This document shows, in pieces, positions 1 through 7,040 of a stretch of 12,563 nucleotides of DNA. The stretch is from positions 1-12,563 of the forward strand of contig DAOWJU010000221.1 in NCBI GenBank assembly GCA_030640215.1. Reading direction: 5' to 3'. The notes under the pieces were generated by a model. It did not search any database and had not been told where the DNA came from. It saw only the letters and a list, made by a program, of their open reading frames with translations. Origin of the DNA: Desulfuromonadales bacterium (GTDB taxonomy: Bacteria > Desulfobacterota > Desulfuromonadia > Desulfuromonadales > BM103). The translations under genes were made by a program, and so were the position numbers. The stretch's first letter is position 1. Every line of letters begins with the position of its first letter.

Positions 1-2640
1 GTCCGGGTTGAAACCGGCCTGCAGGCCGCTTTCGTTGATTATGGGGCTGAACGTATGGGCTTTCTGCAAATCGACGAAATCAATTACACCACAGTCAAAC
101 CAGACTACAAGCCTGCAGAAGATGGCCGCCGGCCACGCATCAACGACCTCTTGCACCGCGGCCAGGAAATCCTGGTACAAATCACCAAGGAAGAACGTGG
201 CACCAAGGGCGCTGCCCTGACCACCTACCTCTCCCTGGCTGGTCGCTACATGGTGCTCATGCCTGGTAGCACAACCAGGGGCGTCTCCCGTAAAGCCGAA
301 AGCGATGCACAGCGCAAAGAGCTGAAAAAAGCCATGGCCTCCCTCGACTTAGCTGAAGGCGTCGGCTACATCGTTCGCACAGCTGCCCTGGATCAAACCC
401 GCGAAGAGCTGGATCGCGACTACCGTTACCTGATCCGCCTCTTTGAAAGCATCAAAGAACTTGAGCAGAAGAGCAAAGCGCCTGCTCTGATCTACAAAGA
501 ATCCAACCTGATGATCCGGTCGATCCGAGATTACTTCACCACAGATATGGATGAAGTCCTGATTGATGATACCCAGGTATTCAAGGAAGCCAAAGATTTC
601 TTCCAGATGGTCATGCCCGACCAGGTCAAGCTGGTCAAGCTGCACCAGGAACGCCGACCGATCTTCTCCCGTTACCAGATTGAAGACCAGATTGAGACCT
701 TGAGCCGTAACAAGGTCGCGCTGCCCTCCGGTGGATCGATTGTCATCGACCCGACTGAGGCGCTGGTTGCCATCGACGTCAATAGTGGCAAAATGGCTTC
801 GGAAAAGGGCGTTGAAGCCACGGCGACCAAAGCCAACCTGGAAGCCGCTGCGGAAGTCGGTCGACAACTGCGTCTGCGTGACCTCGGTGGACTGATCGTT
901 ATAGACTTTATCGACATGCGTGATCGCAAGAATAATCGTCTGGTCGAGAACCAGCTTAAAAAATCTCTGGAGAACGACAAAGCCAGAGTTAACGTTGGAC
1001 GCATCAGTAAATTCGGCCTGATGGAAATGAGCCGTCAACGGATTAAAGCGACCTTGACGCAAGCCTCCCACCTGCCCTGCCCACACTGTAACGGTACCGG
1101 TGAGTTGAAAAGCCCTGAGACCCAGGCTGTCGCGCTACTGAGAAAGATTCACGCCAGTGCCGCCAAAGGCCAGGTCAGTCGAGTCGATGCCCAATTGCCC
1201 CTTGAAGTTGCCGCTTACCTGCTGAACAATAACCGCGAAGAGCTTGTCGATATGGAGCGGCGCTACCAGCTGCAAATCCACATACACGGCAACCGGGACT
1301 TCTTGGCTGATCAGGTTGAGATCGAGATCCAGAAAAAAGAAAAAGCGCAGGGAAAACCAACTCAGCCTGAATACGTAGCCGCCGGAACCTTGCCAATGGT
1401 CATAGCAGAAGACGCTAAGCAAGAGACCGACAAATCATCTCAAGCGGAGCCAACAGAGGCTGCAGCCGAACCAGCGAAAAAGCGTCGCCGCAGGAGGCGG
1501 CGTAAGCCTGCTGCCGCATCTTCTACGGGAGAAGCCCAGACGACTGAAGAAAGTCCTGCAGGAGCCCAGGAAGCTACGCCAGAATCTGACAGCACAGATG
1601 CACCTGACAGCACAGATGCACCTGACAATATAGATGCAGCCGACAAAGCTGCTGAAACGGCTGCTGAGTCGACAGAGACTAAGCCCCCGGCAAAGAGACC
1701 ACAAAGACGTCGCCGCTCCAGCAGGTCAAAATCTACCGCAAAAGAGACCGAAACAACCACAAATGAAGCAGCTCCAACTGCTACTGAGGTGCCTGCGATA
1801 GCAGACAAAGCTGAAGAGGCCGCTGCAGACGGTCAGGATGTTGCAGAAACAAAACCGAAGCGTCGCAGAAGCCGCCGCAAGCCCAAGGCTGCGGAAGATA
1901 CAACGCAGGCGGAAACTGTCACAGATGCAAGCACTGAGCAAGCTGAGCCCCCAACCCAATCTGTTGCTTCAACCAAGGCAGCCGAATCGACAGTAGATCA
2001 GGCAGAAGCAGACAAGCCGGCAGCTGCAACCAAACCGAAACCGCGACGCCCTCGCCGTCCCGCCAAGAAGTCTGAGGCGGAGACTGCGGCAGACAGCACG
2101 CAAGATAAAGCAGCGGAACAGACCCCGCCAGAGCAGGCTGTCGCTGAAGAGAAGCCCGCTCCGAAGAAACCGGCCAGTCGTAGTCGCAAAAAGAGTGATG
2201 CCGCGCAACCGGCTAAAGAAGCGGAACCTGCGAATGAAGCAAAGGCAGATGAAAAACAAACAGCCCCTCAACCTGCTGCCGAAACAGTAGAAAAACCGAA
2301 GCGGAGCAGGACCAGTCGTGCCAAGCCAAAGCCGGAAGTGTCCGAGACGACAGCAGATGCTTCAGCGACCACAGATGTAAAGCCTAAAGAAGATCAGGCC
2401 AAAGCCGATAAGGTCGCCGAAGAGAAGCCGGTCAAGAAAGCACCTGTGCGCCGTGCCACGAAGAAGGCTCCAACCAAGAAGAGTCCGGTCAAAAAAGCGA
2501 AACCAGCAGAAGCGGCTGCTGAATCAGTTCCGAAAACTGACAAAAAAGCGGAGAAAGCTGCGGAGGAGAAGCCCAAGCCGAAGCGGCGCAGGACTGTTAA
2601 AAAGAAACCAGCAGAAGCAGAGTCCGACTCGAAGGATTGA
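1..2640 (+). CDS. rne: Ribonuclease E/G family endoribonuclease, 5' end outside window
   Basis: Endoribonuclease of the RNase E/G family, which cuts single-stranded AU-rich RNA in mRNA decay and rRNA/tRNA processing. The frame is open from base 1, which already encodes the S1 RNA-binding domain (VETGLQAAFVDYG); about 40-50 N-terminal residues are probably missing, so the ATG at 55 is internal. The 5'-sensor region (RYMVLMPGS...RGVSRK) is near 244-300. The DNase I-like catalytic part holds both metal-binding aspartates, in AIDVNSGK (about 766-792) and IDFIDM (about 898-915). The Zn-link CPHC spans 1078-1089. From about 1320 onward the protein is low-complexity Ala/Glu/Thr/Lys with eight Arg/Lys-rich patches. 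Such tails act as RNA-binding or degradosome scaffolds in proteobacterial RNase E, but no known partner motif is recognisable here. The family is certain; rne versus rng naming is a judgement based on the long tail. Confidence 0.95.
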   Translation, partial: VRVETGLQAAFVDYGAERMGFLQIDEINYTTVKPDYKPAEDGRRPRINDLLHRGQEILVQITKEERGTKGAALTTYLSLAGRYMVLMPGSTTRGVSRKAESDAQRKELKKAMASLDLAEGVGYIVRTAALDQTREELDRDYRYLIRLFESIKELEQKSKAPALIYKESNLMIRSIRDYFTTDMDEVLIDDTQVFKEAKDFFQMVMPDQVKLVKLHQERRPIFSRYQIEDQIETLSRNKVALPSGGSIVIDPTEALVAIDVNSGKMASEKGVEATATKANLEAAAEVGRQLRLRDLGGLIVIDFIDMRDRKNNRLVENQLKKSLENDKARVNVGRISKFGLMEMSRQRIKATLTQASHLPCPHCNGTGELKSPETQAVALLRKIHASAAKGQVSRVDAQLPLEVAAYLLNNNREELVDMERRYQLQIHIHGNRDFLADQVEIEIQKKEKAQGKPTQPEYVAAGTLPMVIAEDAKQETDKSSQAEPTEAAAEPAKKRRRRRRRKPAAASSTGEAQTTEESPAGAQEATPESDSTDAPDSTDAPDNIDAADKAAETAAESTETKPPAKRPQRRRRSSRSKSTAKETETTTNEAAPTATEVPAIADKAEEAAADGQDVAETKPKRRRSRRKPKAAEDTTQAETVTDASTEQAEPPTQSVASTKAAESTVDQAEADKPAAATKPKPRRPRRPAKKSEAETAADSTQDKAAEQTPPEQAVAEEKPAPKKPASRSRKKSDAAQPAKEAEPANEAKADEKQTAPQPAAETVEKPKRSRTSRAKPKPEVSETTADASATTDVKPKEDQAKADKVAEEKPVKKAPVRRATKKAPTKKSPVKKAKPAEAAAESVPKTDKKAEKAAEEKPKPKRRRTVKKKPAEAESDSKD
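1588..1641 (+). repeat. 18-bp tandem repeat inside the RNase E/G tail
   Basis: Two exact 18-base units (1588-1605 and 1606-1623, each coding DSTDAP) are followed by a degenerate third unit (1624-1641, coding DNIDAA). The repeat is in frame, so copy-number change would lengthen or shorten the disordered tail by six residues without a frameshift. It lies in the acidic spacer between the first and second basic patches. Confidence 0.85.
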
Positions 2641-2670
2641 TGCGGTTCACTTCGTTCACCGGCATCCTAC
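2640..2670. repeat. Short imperfect palindrome at the RNase gene stop, possible REP-like element
   Basis: Starting at the last base of the stop codon, ATGCGGT (2640-2646) pairs with ACCGGCAT (2658-2665) with a one-base bulge. Between them the word GTTCAC occurs twice around TTC. Read on the minus strand, GTAGGATGCCGGTGAACGAA resembles from memory a family of GTAGGATG...GAACGAAGTGAAC intergenic palindromes common in proteobacteria. The hairpin is seen directly; family membership is inference. Confidence 0.4.
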
Positions 2671-2708
2671 GGTGATACGGAGTCTACGAATAGCGGGACA
2701 TATACTTA

Positions 2709-2743
2709 AAGAGGCCAGCGTTGACGATCAACGCTGGCCTCTT
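2709..2743. terminator. Bidirectional intrinsic terminator between convergent genes
   Basis: A perfect 16-bp inverted repeat (2709-2724 with 2728-2743) closes a 3-base CGA loop. The stem contains the GC-rich core GGCCAGCG. The following T tract is short (CTTCTATT on plus, CTCTTTAAG on minus), so termination may rely on stem strength. It lies between the RNase E/G stop (2640) and the smr-type gene stop (2769), which point at each other, and probably serves both. Confidence 0.85.
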
Positions 2744-2768
2744 CTATTACAACATCAGGAAAGTCCAT

Positions 2769-3479
2769 CTATTCTGCGACAGATTTACGCAGAAAGACCA
2801 GCAAAGCCCCACTCCCACCGTAACGCTTAGGCGCAATACCCCACTCAATAACCTGCTCGCCGAGTTGATCAAGTAATTTCTCCATCGCCAAACGCAGCAC
2901 CGGACCATCATTGGAATGCAACCCTTTACCGGTAATAATCAGAACCGTCTGAAAACTCTGATAGATAGCGTCTTGCAGAAAGAATTTGATTTTTACTGAA
3001 GCCTCAGCAACGGTCAGACCGTGCAGATCAAGTTCGTCTTCAGGCTTTAGTTGACCACGTTCCACCTGTTTCATACGACGTGGAGCAGCCCGTTTTACAG
3101 GCTCATTTTCAGGCCAGTCGTCTTTAAAGATCTTTTCCACAGAACCAATAGCATCAAGAAAAGTTTCATCATCACTTTTTTCTCTGGAGAGTTTTGGCAA
3201 TGGAGAGCTCTTTACGACCGCACTCTTTGCCTCCTCACCTTTCTCCAGAACACGCCCAGGCAATGCTTTGACACCAAGAAAGTCCATTTCATCAGCAAAA
3301 GATTCCTGCTCACAGGAAGCTGCCTTCGGCATAGGAGCATTCGGGGTCTGCTTTACACCACTCTCTGGCTGAGGTTTCGATTCGCTCAATGCAGACAGCC
3401 CCTTCAAACTCTCGAAGGGGCTGCTGGAAAATTCTTTTTCTGTTTTAATGTTCTGTTTCGTAGACTTTTTCTTGGCCAT
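2769..3479 (-). CDS. Smr/MutS2-C-terminal domain protein
   Basis: A 236-residue protein with a C-terminal Smr domain, the small domain found at the end of MutS2 and in stand-alone proteins, usually with nicking endonuclease or RNA/ribosome-associated activity. Hallmarks are LDLHG (150-154), TGKGLHS (183-189) and GGSGA (221-225), then a hydrophobic last strand and the C-terminus. Residues 1-145 are Lys/Ser/Glu-rich and look disordered, with a basic start (MAKKKSTKQN). Start at 3479: an AAAGG site lies 8 bases upstream. It follows the membrane TPR-like gene by 33 bases with no terminator, so it is probably transcribed with it from the promoter at 4281-4309 and ended by the hairpin at 2709-2743. 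The Smr assignment is firm. Substrate is unknown, and whether it cuts DNA or acts on RNA or ribosomes cannot be told here. Confidence 0.9.
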   Translation of the reverse strand: MAKKKSTKQNIKTEKEFSSSPFESLKGLSALSESKPQPESGVKQTPNAPMPKAASCEQESFADEMDFLGVKALPGRVLEKGEEAKSAVVKSSPLPKLSREKSDDETFLDAIGSVEKIFKDDWPENEPVKRAAPRRMKQVERGQLKPEDELDLHGLTVAEASVKIKFFLQDAIYQSFQTVLIITGKGLHSNDGPVLRLAMEKLLDQLGEQVIEWGIAPKRYGGSGALLVFLRKSVAE

Positions 3480-3512
3480 TATTGATGCCTTTAAGGAAAA
3501 GCTGCGGGAGAA

Positions 3513-4241
3513 CTACCGCCGGACAATCTTGCGCCGACCCTGCATTGCTTTGGTGTGTTTGCGAATCATGGCACCCTGTTTTTCCAGTTGAAACTGAGAC
3601 CACATATCGCCATAACCCTGCATCTTCATTTTGCCGCCAGCATTGAGAGCTTCGAGATTGGCTGACATCAGTTCATCACTGCCAACCTTCTTCAAGCCTT
3701 TTTCCATGATGGTGACCGCTTTGTTATGATCGCCAATTTTATCCAGGCAAAAAGCATAAAGGCTCCAGAGCATCGGCTCTTTTCTTGTGCCAGAGACAGC
3801 CTTATTGAAAGTGCTGATCATCTTTTTCGGCTGGTTGCGCTTCATCTGGATAACCGCCAGCATCCCCATGGCGACCCAGTGACGTACAAAACCTTTATCA
3901 AGGAAATCATAAGCTTTGCTGAAATCCCGCCGCAGGTAGTAAACCATACCAATCTGGGAGTTCATTTGCTTATCAATAAAGAATTGCCAGTAAGCATACT
4001 TTTTCTTCACTTCTTCCAGCTTGTGAACAGCCGCTTCTGGACGGTTGGACATAATATCTTTCTGCACCACATCCATGGCTTCACCAACCCGCTTCATGAC
4101 CTGTTTCAGGATAAGGACATAGATGAGCGTAAAAGCAGCCAGAGCAGTAATTGCCGGAACAGAAGGATGCAGACTGGTGGTCAAATAAATTGCGGCGCCA
4201 AAACCGGAGGCAACAACAAGTGAAATAAGTACTGACAACAT
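3513..4241 (-). CDS. Membrane-anchored TPR-like helical-repeat protein of unknown function
   Basis: A 242-residue protein. Two hydrophobic segments (about 4-22 and 29-48) form an N-terminal hairpin anchor. The rest is predicted alpha-helical with TPR-like pairs, for example QIGMVYYLRRDFSKAYDFLD (about 96-115) and LYAFCLDKIGDHNKAVTIME (about 161-180). The C-terminus is strongly basic (GRRKIVRR), which could contact RNA, DNA or lipid head groups. An AAGGA site lies about 10 bases before the ATG, and a near-consensus promoter lies 40-68 bases upstream, so this is the first gene of a two-gene unit with the Smr protein. I do not recognise a named family. TPR domains normally mediate protein-protein contacts, so a scaffold or assembly role is possible but unproven. 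Confidence 0.85.
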   Translation of the reverse strand: MLSVLISLVVASGFGAAIYLTTSLHPSVPAITALAAFTLIYVLILKQVMKRVGEAMDVVQKDIMSNRPEAAVHKLEEVKKKYAYWQFFIDKQMNSQIGMVYYLRRDFSKAYDFLDKGFVRHWVAMGMLAVIQMKRNQPKKMISTFNKAVSGTRKEPMLWSLYAFCLDKIGDHNKAVTIMEKGLKKVGSDELMSANLEALNAGGKMKMQGYGDMWSQFQLEKQGAMIRKHTKAMQGRRKIVRR

Positions 4242-4280
4242 AGTGAGTAAAATCCTTTTAAGAGTGTTTTGAAGCGGCGT

Positions 4281-4309
4281 ATTCTAACAGCCTGTTCTGG
4301 AGTTGTCAA
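4281..4309 (-). promoter_or_regulatory. Sigma-70 promoter for the TPR-like/smr operon
   Basis: On the minus strand, TTGACA (4309-4304) is separated by exactly 17 bases from TAGAAT (4286-4281). This is a perfect -35 with a 5/6 -10 at optimal spacing. Transcription would begin near 4274, giving a leader of about 33 bases before the ATG at 4241. It lies between the stop of the U32-like gene and the TPR-like gene, so the downstream pair need not depend on read-through. Confidence 0.8.
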
Positions 4310-4346
4310 AGTAAAGAACAGTATTTATCGACCTTTTAGGTACTCT

Positions 4347-5144
4347 TTAGCGTCCATCCAGAAGTTCTGTATGAGCACAGTAACGGATGAATTCAGGGTG
4401 TTTGACAATTCGGTCAATACCAAGTTTTGCAAAATTTTCAGGCATTCGGTCGTTATGCAGAAACTGAGTGTTGCCGTCTTGATAAAGGAGTACATCCGTC
4501 TCACTGGATCGCAGCGTAAAAACCTCACCACAGGGCGCGGGACATGGTTCACATTCTGAGGATGTTCGAAAAGGGCAGTTGCGACTGGAGGCAACCATCG
4601 CATAAGGGAGATGCAATGAGCCTTTGAGTGTCTGCGCCAAGGGTGCCAAACCTTGCAGAAGGTTGTCCTGCTCGATCCGCTCGATCATCTGTTCGGCAAG
4701 TAGTTCTACGGCATCGTGATTGTGCCAGGAACCGCGTTCAAAGTATGCACTCTGCTCTGGAGTTAATGACATATCGAGGATACGTGGACCACGTTTTTGT
4801 CCAGAGAGTGCCCGCCCGAGAATAATGGTCAAATCATCACGAATCGCACGAATCAGCGCCAGCGCACCCCAGTCGGAGATCAGAATCTCGTCACCGGCCT
4901 CAAGCTCGGGCAGAAGTGTTTGCAGAAGTATGTCGAGGCGCAGGCGTTCATCTTCACCAAGCACCGGTGTGACCAGGGTGAAATGCCAACCGACATGACG
5001 GGCCCAACTTCTGGCAGCAAGGATATTTTCACAGGACGGCAGACGCCAGAAACAGAACTCGGCACCATAATAGAGACGCGAGCAGCCAACAGGTGGCTGC
5101 TCGGGGAGATCATTCAGAAAGCAGGCAGACTCAAGATCAGCCAC
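4347..5144 (-). CDS. Peptidase U32-like / UbiV-like protein with candidate Fe-S cysteines
   Basis: A 265-residue protein starting at GTG (5144-5142), which overlaps the mltD stop by 8 bases, so the two are probably translationally coupled; the upstream GAG-type SD is weak. It resembles the peptidase U32 superfamily, especially UbiV. YYGAEFC (25-31) matches the UbiV segment around its first cluster cysteine, ILISDWGALALIRA (87-100) matches the U32 barrel strand and helix, and LGRALSGQKRGPR (109-121) follows. The segment LHLPYAM (177-183) leads into cysteines C190, C198, C201 and C205, then a VLLYQDGNTQFL strand. UbiU/UbiV bind a [4Fe-4S] cluster in anaerobic ubiquinone hydroxylation. Desulfuromonadales use menaquinone, so that exact role is unlikely. 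The substrate is unknown. Superfamily call moderately confident, function open. Confidence 0.7.
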   Translation of the reverse strand: MADLESACFLNDLPEQPPVGCSRLYYGAEFCFWRLPSCENILAARSWARHVGWHFTLVTPVLGEDERLRLDILLQTLLPELEAGDEILISDWGALALIRAIRDDLTIILGRALSGQKRGPRILDMSLTPEQSAYFERGSWHNHDAVELLAEQMIERIEQDNLLQGLAPLAQTLKGSLHLPYAMVASSRNCPFRTSSECEPCPAPCGEVFTLRSSETDVLLYQDGNTQFLHNDRMPENFAKLGIDRIVKHPEFIRYCAHTELLDGR

Positions 5145-6864
5145 GACTGCTGCTCACGTGCAACGTCAGGCGTTCACCCGGTTGCAGCACATGATTTTCG
5201 GCCAGATTGTTCCAGTTGCGGATTTGGACTGTTTCAACCGCAAATTCACGACCAATAGCCCACAGGGTATCGCCAGGACGCACCTTGTAAACCATCTTTG
5301 TCAAAGGGCCGGAACGTTTACTGGCTGGAGTCTTGGCTTTAGCGACCCGAGACTTCGAGGATTTCGAAGAGACAATCAAACGTTGACCGGGACGGATGGT
5401 GTTACTCCAGCCCAATCTGTTCCAGACACGCAATTGTTTTTCTGTGACATTAAACTTCCGGGAAATTTTCCAGAGGGAATCACCGGAACGAACCGTGTAG
5501 GAAGAACGACGTGATCGTTTATAATCGTCCTTAAGTTCAGAAAGTGGCTTCGACCCGTTTGAATCGGGATTCAAGGGTACAATCAGATTGGTGCCGATCT
5601 GGATGGCCCGCGCGTTGCGAATGCTGTTGAGGCTCTTGATATCCTGCACACGCACACCGTAGCGATGCGAAAGAGCCAGCAGGGTATCACCAGATTTAAC
5701 TTTGTGGCGCACATAATTGGCCCGTTCTCGCTTCGCCAGTTGCGCATATTTTTCTAAGAAAGCAGCCCGGGTACCATCGGGTAGTCGCACTTGATATTTT
5801 TTTGCGGCTGGCGGAGTGCACCAGCGTTTCAACTCGGGATTGAGCTTTTTGATCAGCTTGTAGTCGGCACCACTCAAGCGGGCGACAACTTCAAGATCAG
5901 TGCTGCTCGGCAGCGACGCTGTCTCATAAGCAATCGGCTCCTGATATTCAATATCAGTAAAACCGTACTTTTCCGGTTGCTTGGCAATCATGATGACAGC
6001 AAGAAGTTTGGGCAGGTAGTTCTTGGTCTCTGCTTTCAGATACTTACCACGACTAAGTTCCCAGAAGTCCCTGGTCTTATAGCGCTTGATAGCCCGCCGA
6101 AGCTTACCGGGACCAGCGTTGTAGGATGGCACCGCCAGATACCAGTCGCCATCAAAGCTTGTATAAAGGTCACTGAGGAAATGGGCGGCGGCCCGCGTGG
6201 CTTTTTCCGGATCACGGCGCTCATCGTGCCACCAGTCGTTTTTCAAACCGTAGCGGCGACCGGTACTCTCGATAAACTGCCAGGGTCCAACGGCGTGTGC
6301 CCAGCTGTAAGCCTTGGTATTGAACCCTGATTCGACCATCGCCAGGTAGGCAAGGTCTCTCGGCAGACCCGCTTCAGCAAAAATTTCTTGCATCATTGGC
6401 AGATAGCGACCGGAACGCTCCAGCCAGATTCTAAAAGTCTTGTGCGCCCTGCCGGTATAGTAATCAATAAAATAACGAACTTTATCATTTTCCACGATTG
6501 GGAAATCGTAGACCGGTTCTTTATGAGCAAGACTTTGCCCCAAATCTTCCGGTGGGATCTGATCACTATTCTGCAGCAGTTGATTATCGGCCAGCGTCTC
6601 TGCATCGAGAGGCTCGTTAGCCTCCGTCACGCCATCATTATCAATGCCGCCTTCATCAATGGCAGGCGGACGCGAATCGACGAGAAGAACCTCGGTCCTT
6701 ATCTCTGCAGAAGCGGGAACAACTGGAGAGTCCGTATCCTCTTGTTGCAGGCCCGGTGATGGCACAGTGACAGGAATCGTAGGCGTTATTGGGGGAGAAC
6801 TTGAGAAACAGCCAGCCAGAACAAGAACGGGCAGAAAATAGCTTATCTGTTTGAAAAACCGCAT
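5137..6864 (-). CDS. mltD: Lipoprotein lytic transglycosylase MltD-type with three LysM domains
   Basis: A membrane-bound lytic murein transglycosylase that cleaves peptidoglycan glycan strands to 1,6-anhydro-muropeptides. It is 575 residues from the ATG at 6864, chosen because GGAGG (6876-6872) sits 7 bases before it; an in-frame GTG at 6888 lacks this and would spoil the signal peptide. The signal peptide MRFFKQISYFLPVLVLAGC carries a lipobox (LAGC, lipidated Cys19). A Pro/Asp/Glu-rich linker follows to about 120. The SLT domain spans about 155-285, with the catalytic Glu178 in AMVESGF, then GPWQFI and the YNAGPGK motif. LysM domains lie near 385-431, 455-499 and 525-569, each starting with a KSGDTL/RSGDSL/RPGDTL-type turn; they bind N-acetylglucosamine polymers. 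It is the first gene of an overlapping pair with the U32-like gene. Confidence 0.95.
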   Translation of the reverse strand: MRFFKQISYFLPVLVLAGCFSSSPPITPTIPVTVPSPGLQQEDTDSPVVPASAEIRTEVLLVDSRPPAIDEGGIDNDGVTEANEPLDAETLADNQLLQNSDQIPPEDLGQSLAHKEPVYDFPIVENDKVRYFIDYYTGRAHKTFRIWLERSGRYLPMMQEIFAEAGLPRDLAYLAMVESGFNTKAYSWAHAVGPWQFIESTGRRYGLKNDWWHDERRDPEKATRAAAHFLSDLYTSFDGDWYLAVPSYNAGPGKLRRAIKRYKTRDFWELSRGKYLKAETKNYLPKLLAVIMIAKQPEKYGFTDIEYQEPIAYETASLPSSTDLEVVARLSGADYKLIKKLNPELKRWCTPPAAKKYQVRLPDGTRAAFLEKYAQLAKRERANYVRHKVKSGDTLLALSHRYGVRVQDIKSLNSIRNARAIQIGTNLIVPLNPDSNGSKPLSELKDDYKRSRRSSYTVRSGDSLWKISRKFNVTEKQLRVWNRLGWSNTIRPGQRLIVSSKSSKSRVAKAKTPASKRSGPLTKMVYKVRPGDTLWAIGREFAVETVQIRNWNNLAENHVLQPGERLTLHVSSSRG

Positions 6865-6871
6865 GAAATAA

Positions 6872-6876
6872 CCTCC
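6872..6876 (-). promoter_or_regulatory. Ribosome binding site deciding the mltD start
   Basis: GGAGG on the minus strand lies 7 bases before the ATG at 6864. It falls inside the coding frame if the alternative GTG at 6888 is used. Together with the lipoprotein signal that starts right at the ATG, it fixes 6864 as the start. Confidence 0.85.
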
Positions 6877-6891
6877 GAAAGCGGGCACAGT

Positions 6892-6919
6892 ATTACACGA
6901 AAAGTAGGTTGAGAGTCAA
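6892..6919 (-). promoter_or_regulatory. mltD: Probable sigma-70 promoter for mltD
   Basis: On the minus strand, TTGACT (6919-6914) and TGTAAT (6897-6892) are 16 bases apart, each matching five of six consensus bases. The predicted transcript starts near 6885, about 20 bases before the mltD ATG. It also argues against use of the GTG at 6888. Spacing is one base short of optimal. Confidence 0.55.
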
Positions 6920-6934
6920 AGTAAAATCCATTGA

Positions 6935-7017
6935 TCGTCATTCTCGCGCATGCGGGAATCCAGCAAGGTTTACTGGAATGATCAAAAAGTGGATCCCCGT
7001 TTTCACGAGGATGACGA
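6935..7017. repeat. REP/MITE-like palindromic repeat, copy A
   Basis: The element is bounded by 12-base terminal inverted repeats (TCGTCATTCTCG at 6935-6946; CGAGGATGACGA at 7006-7017) that match at 11 of 12 positions. Inside are two smaller hairpins: ATTCTCGC with GCGGGAAT on the left, and ATCCCCG with CGAGGAT on the right. It lies between the hflX stop (7041) and the mltD promoter, where its hairpins could end or stabilise the hflX transcript. A second copy is at 11346-11420. It has no coding capacity. Confidence 0.8.
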
Positions 7018-7040
7018 CTGCTTTAAAACGCAGTTAGGTC

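Noticed and set aside
349..1086. A 245-codon open frame on the minus strand opposite the RNase E/G catalytic region
   Set aside because: It lies wholly antisense to highly conserved S1 and catalytic sequence, shows no recognisable domain, and is explained by the codon bias of the real gene.
1440..2271. Several minus-strand open frames opposite the RNase tail, rich in Ser/Leu/Arg/Ala
   Set aside because: They mirror the low-complexity Ala/Glu/Lys codons of the sense strand and have no ribosome sites or motifs.
5137..6888. The longer mltD reading frame starting at GTG 6888
   Set aside because: The GGAGG site at 6876-6872 lies inside it, directly serving the ATG at 6864, and the lipoprotein signal begins at that ATG.
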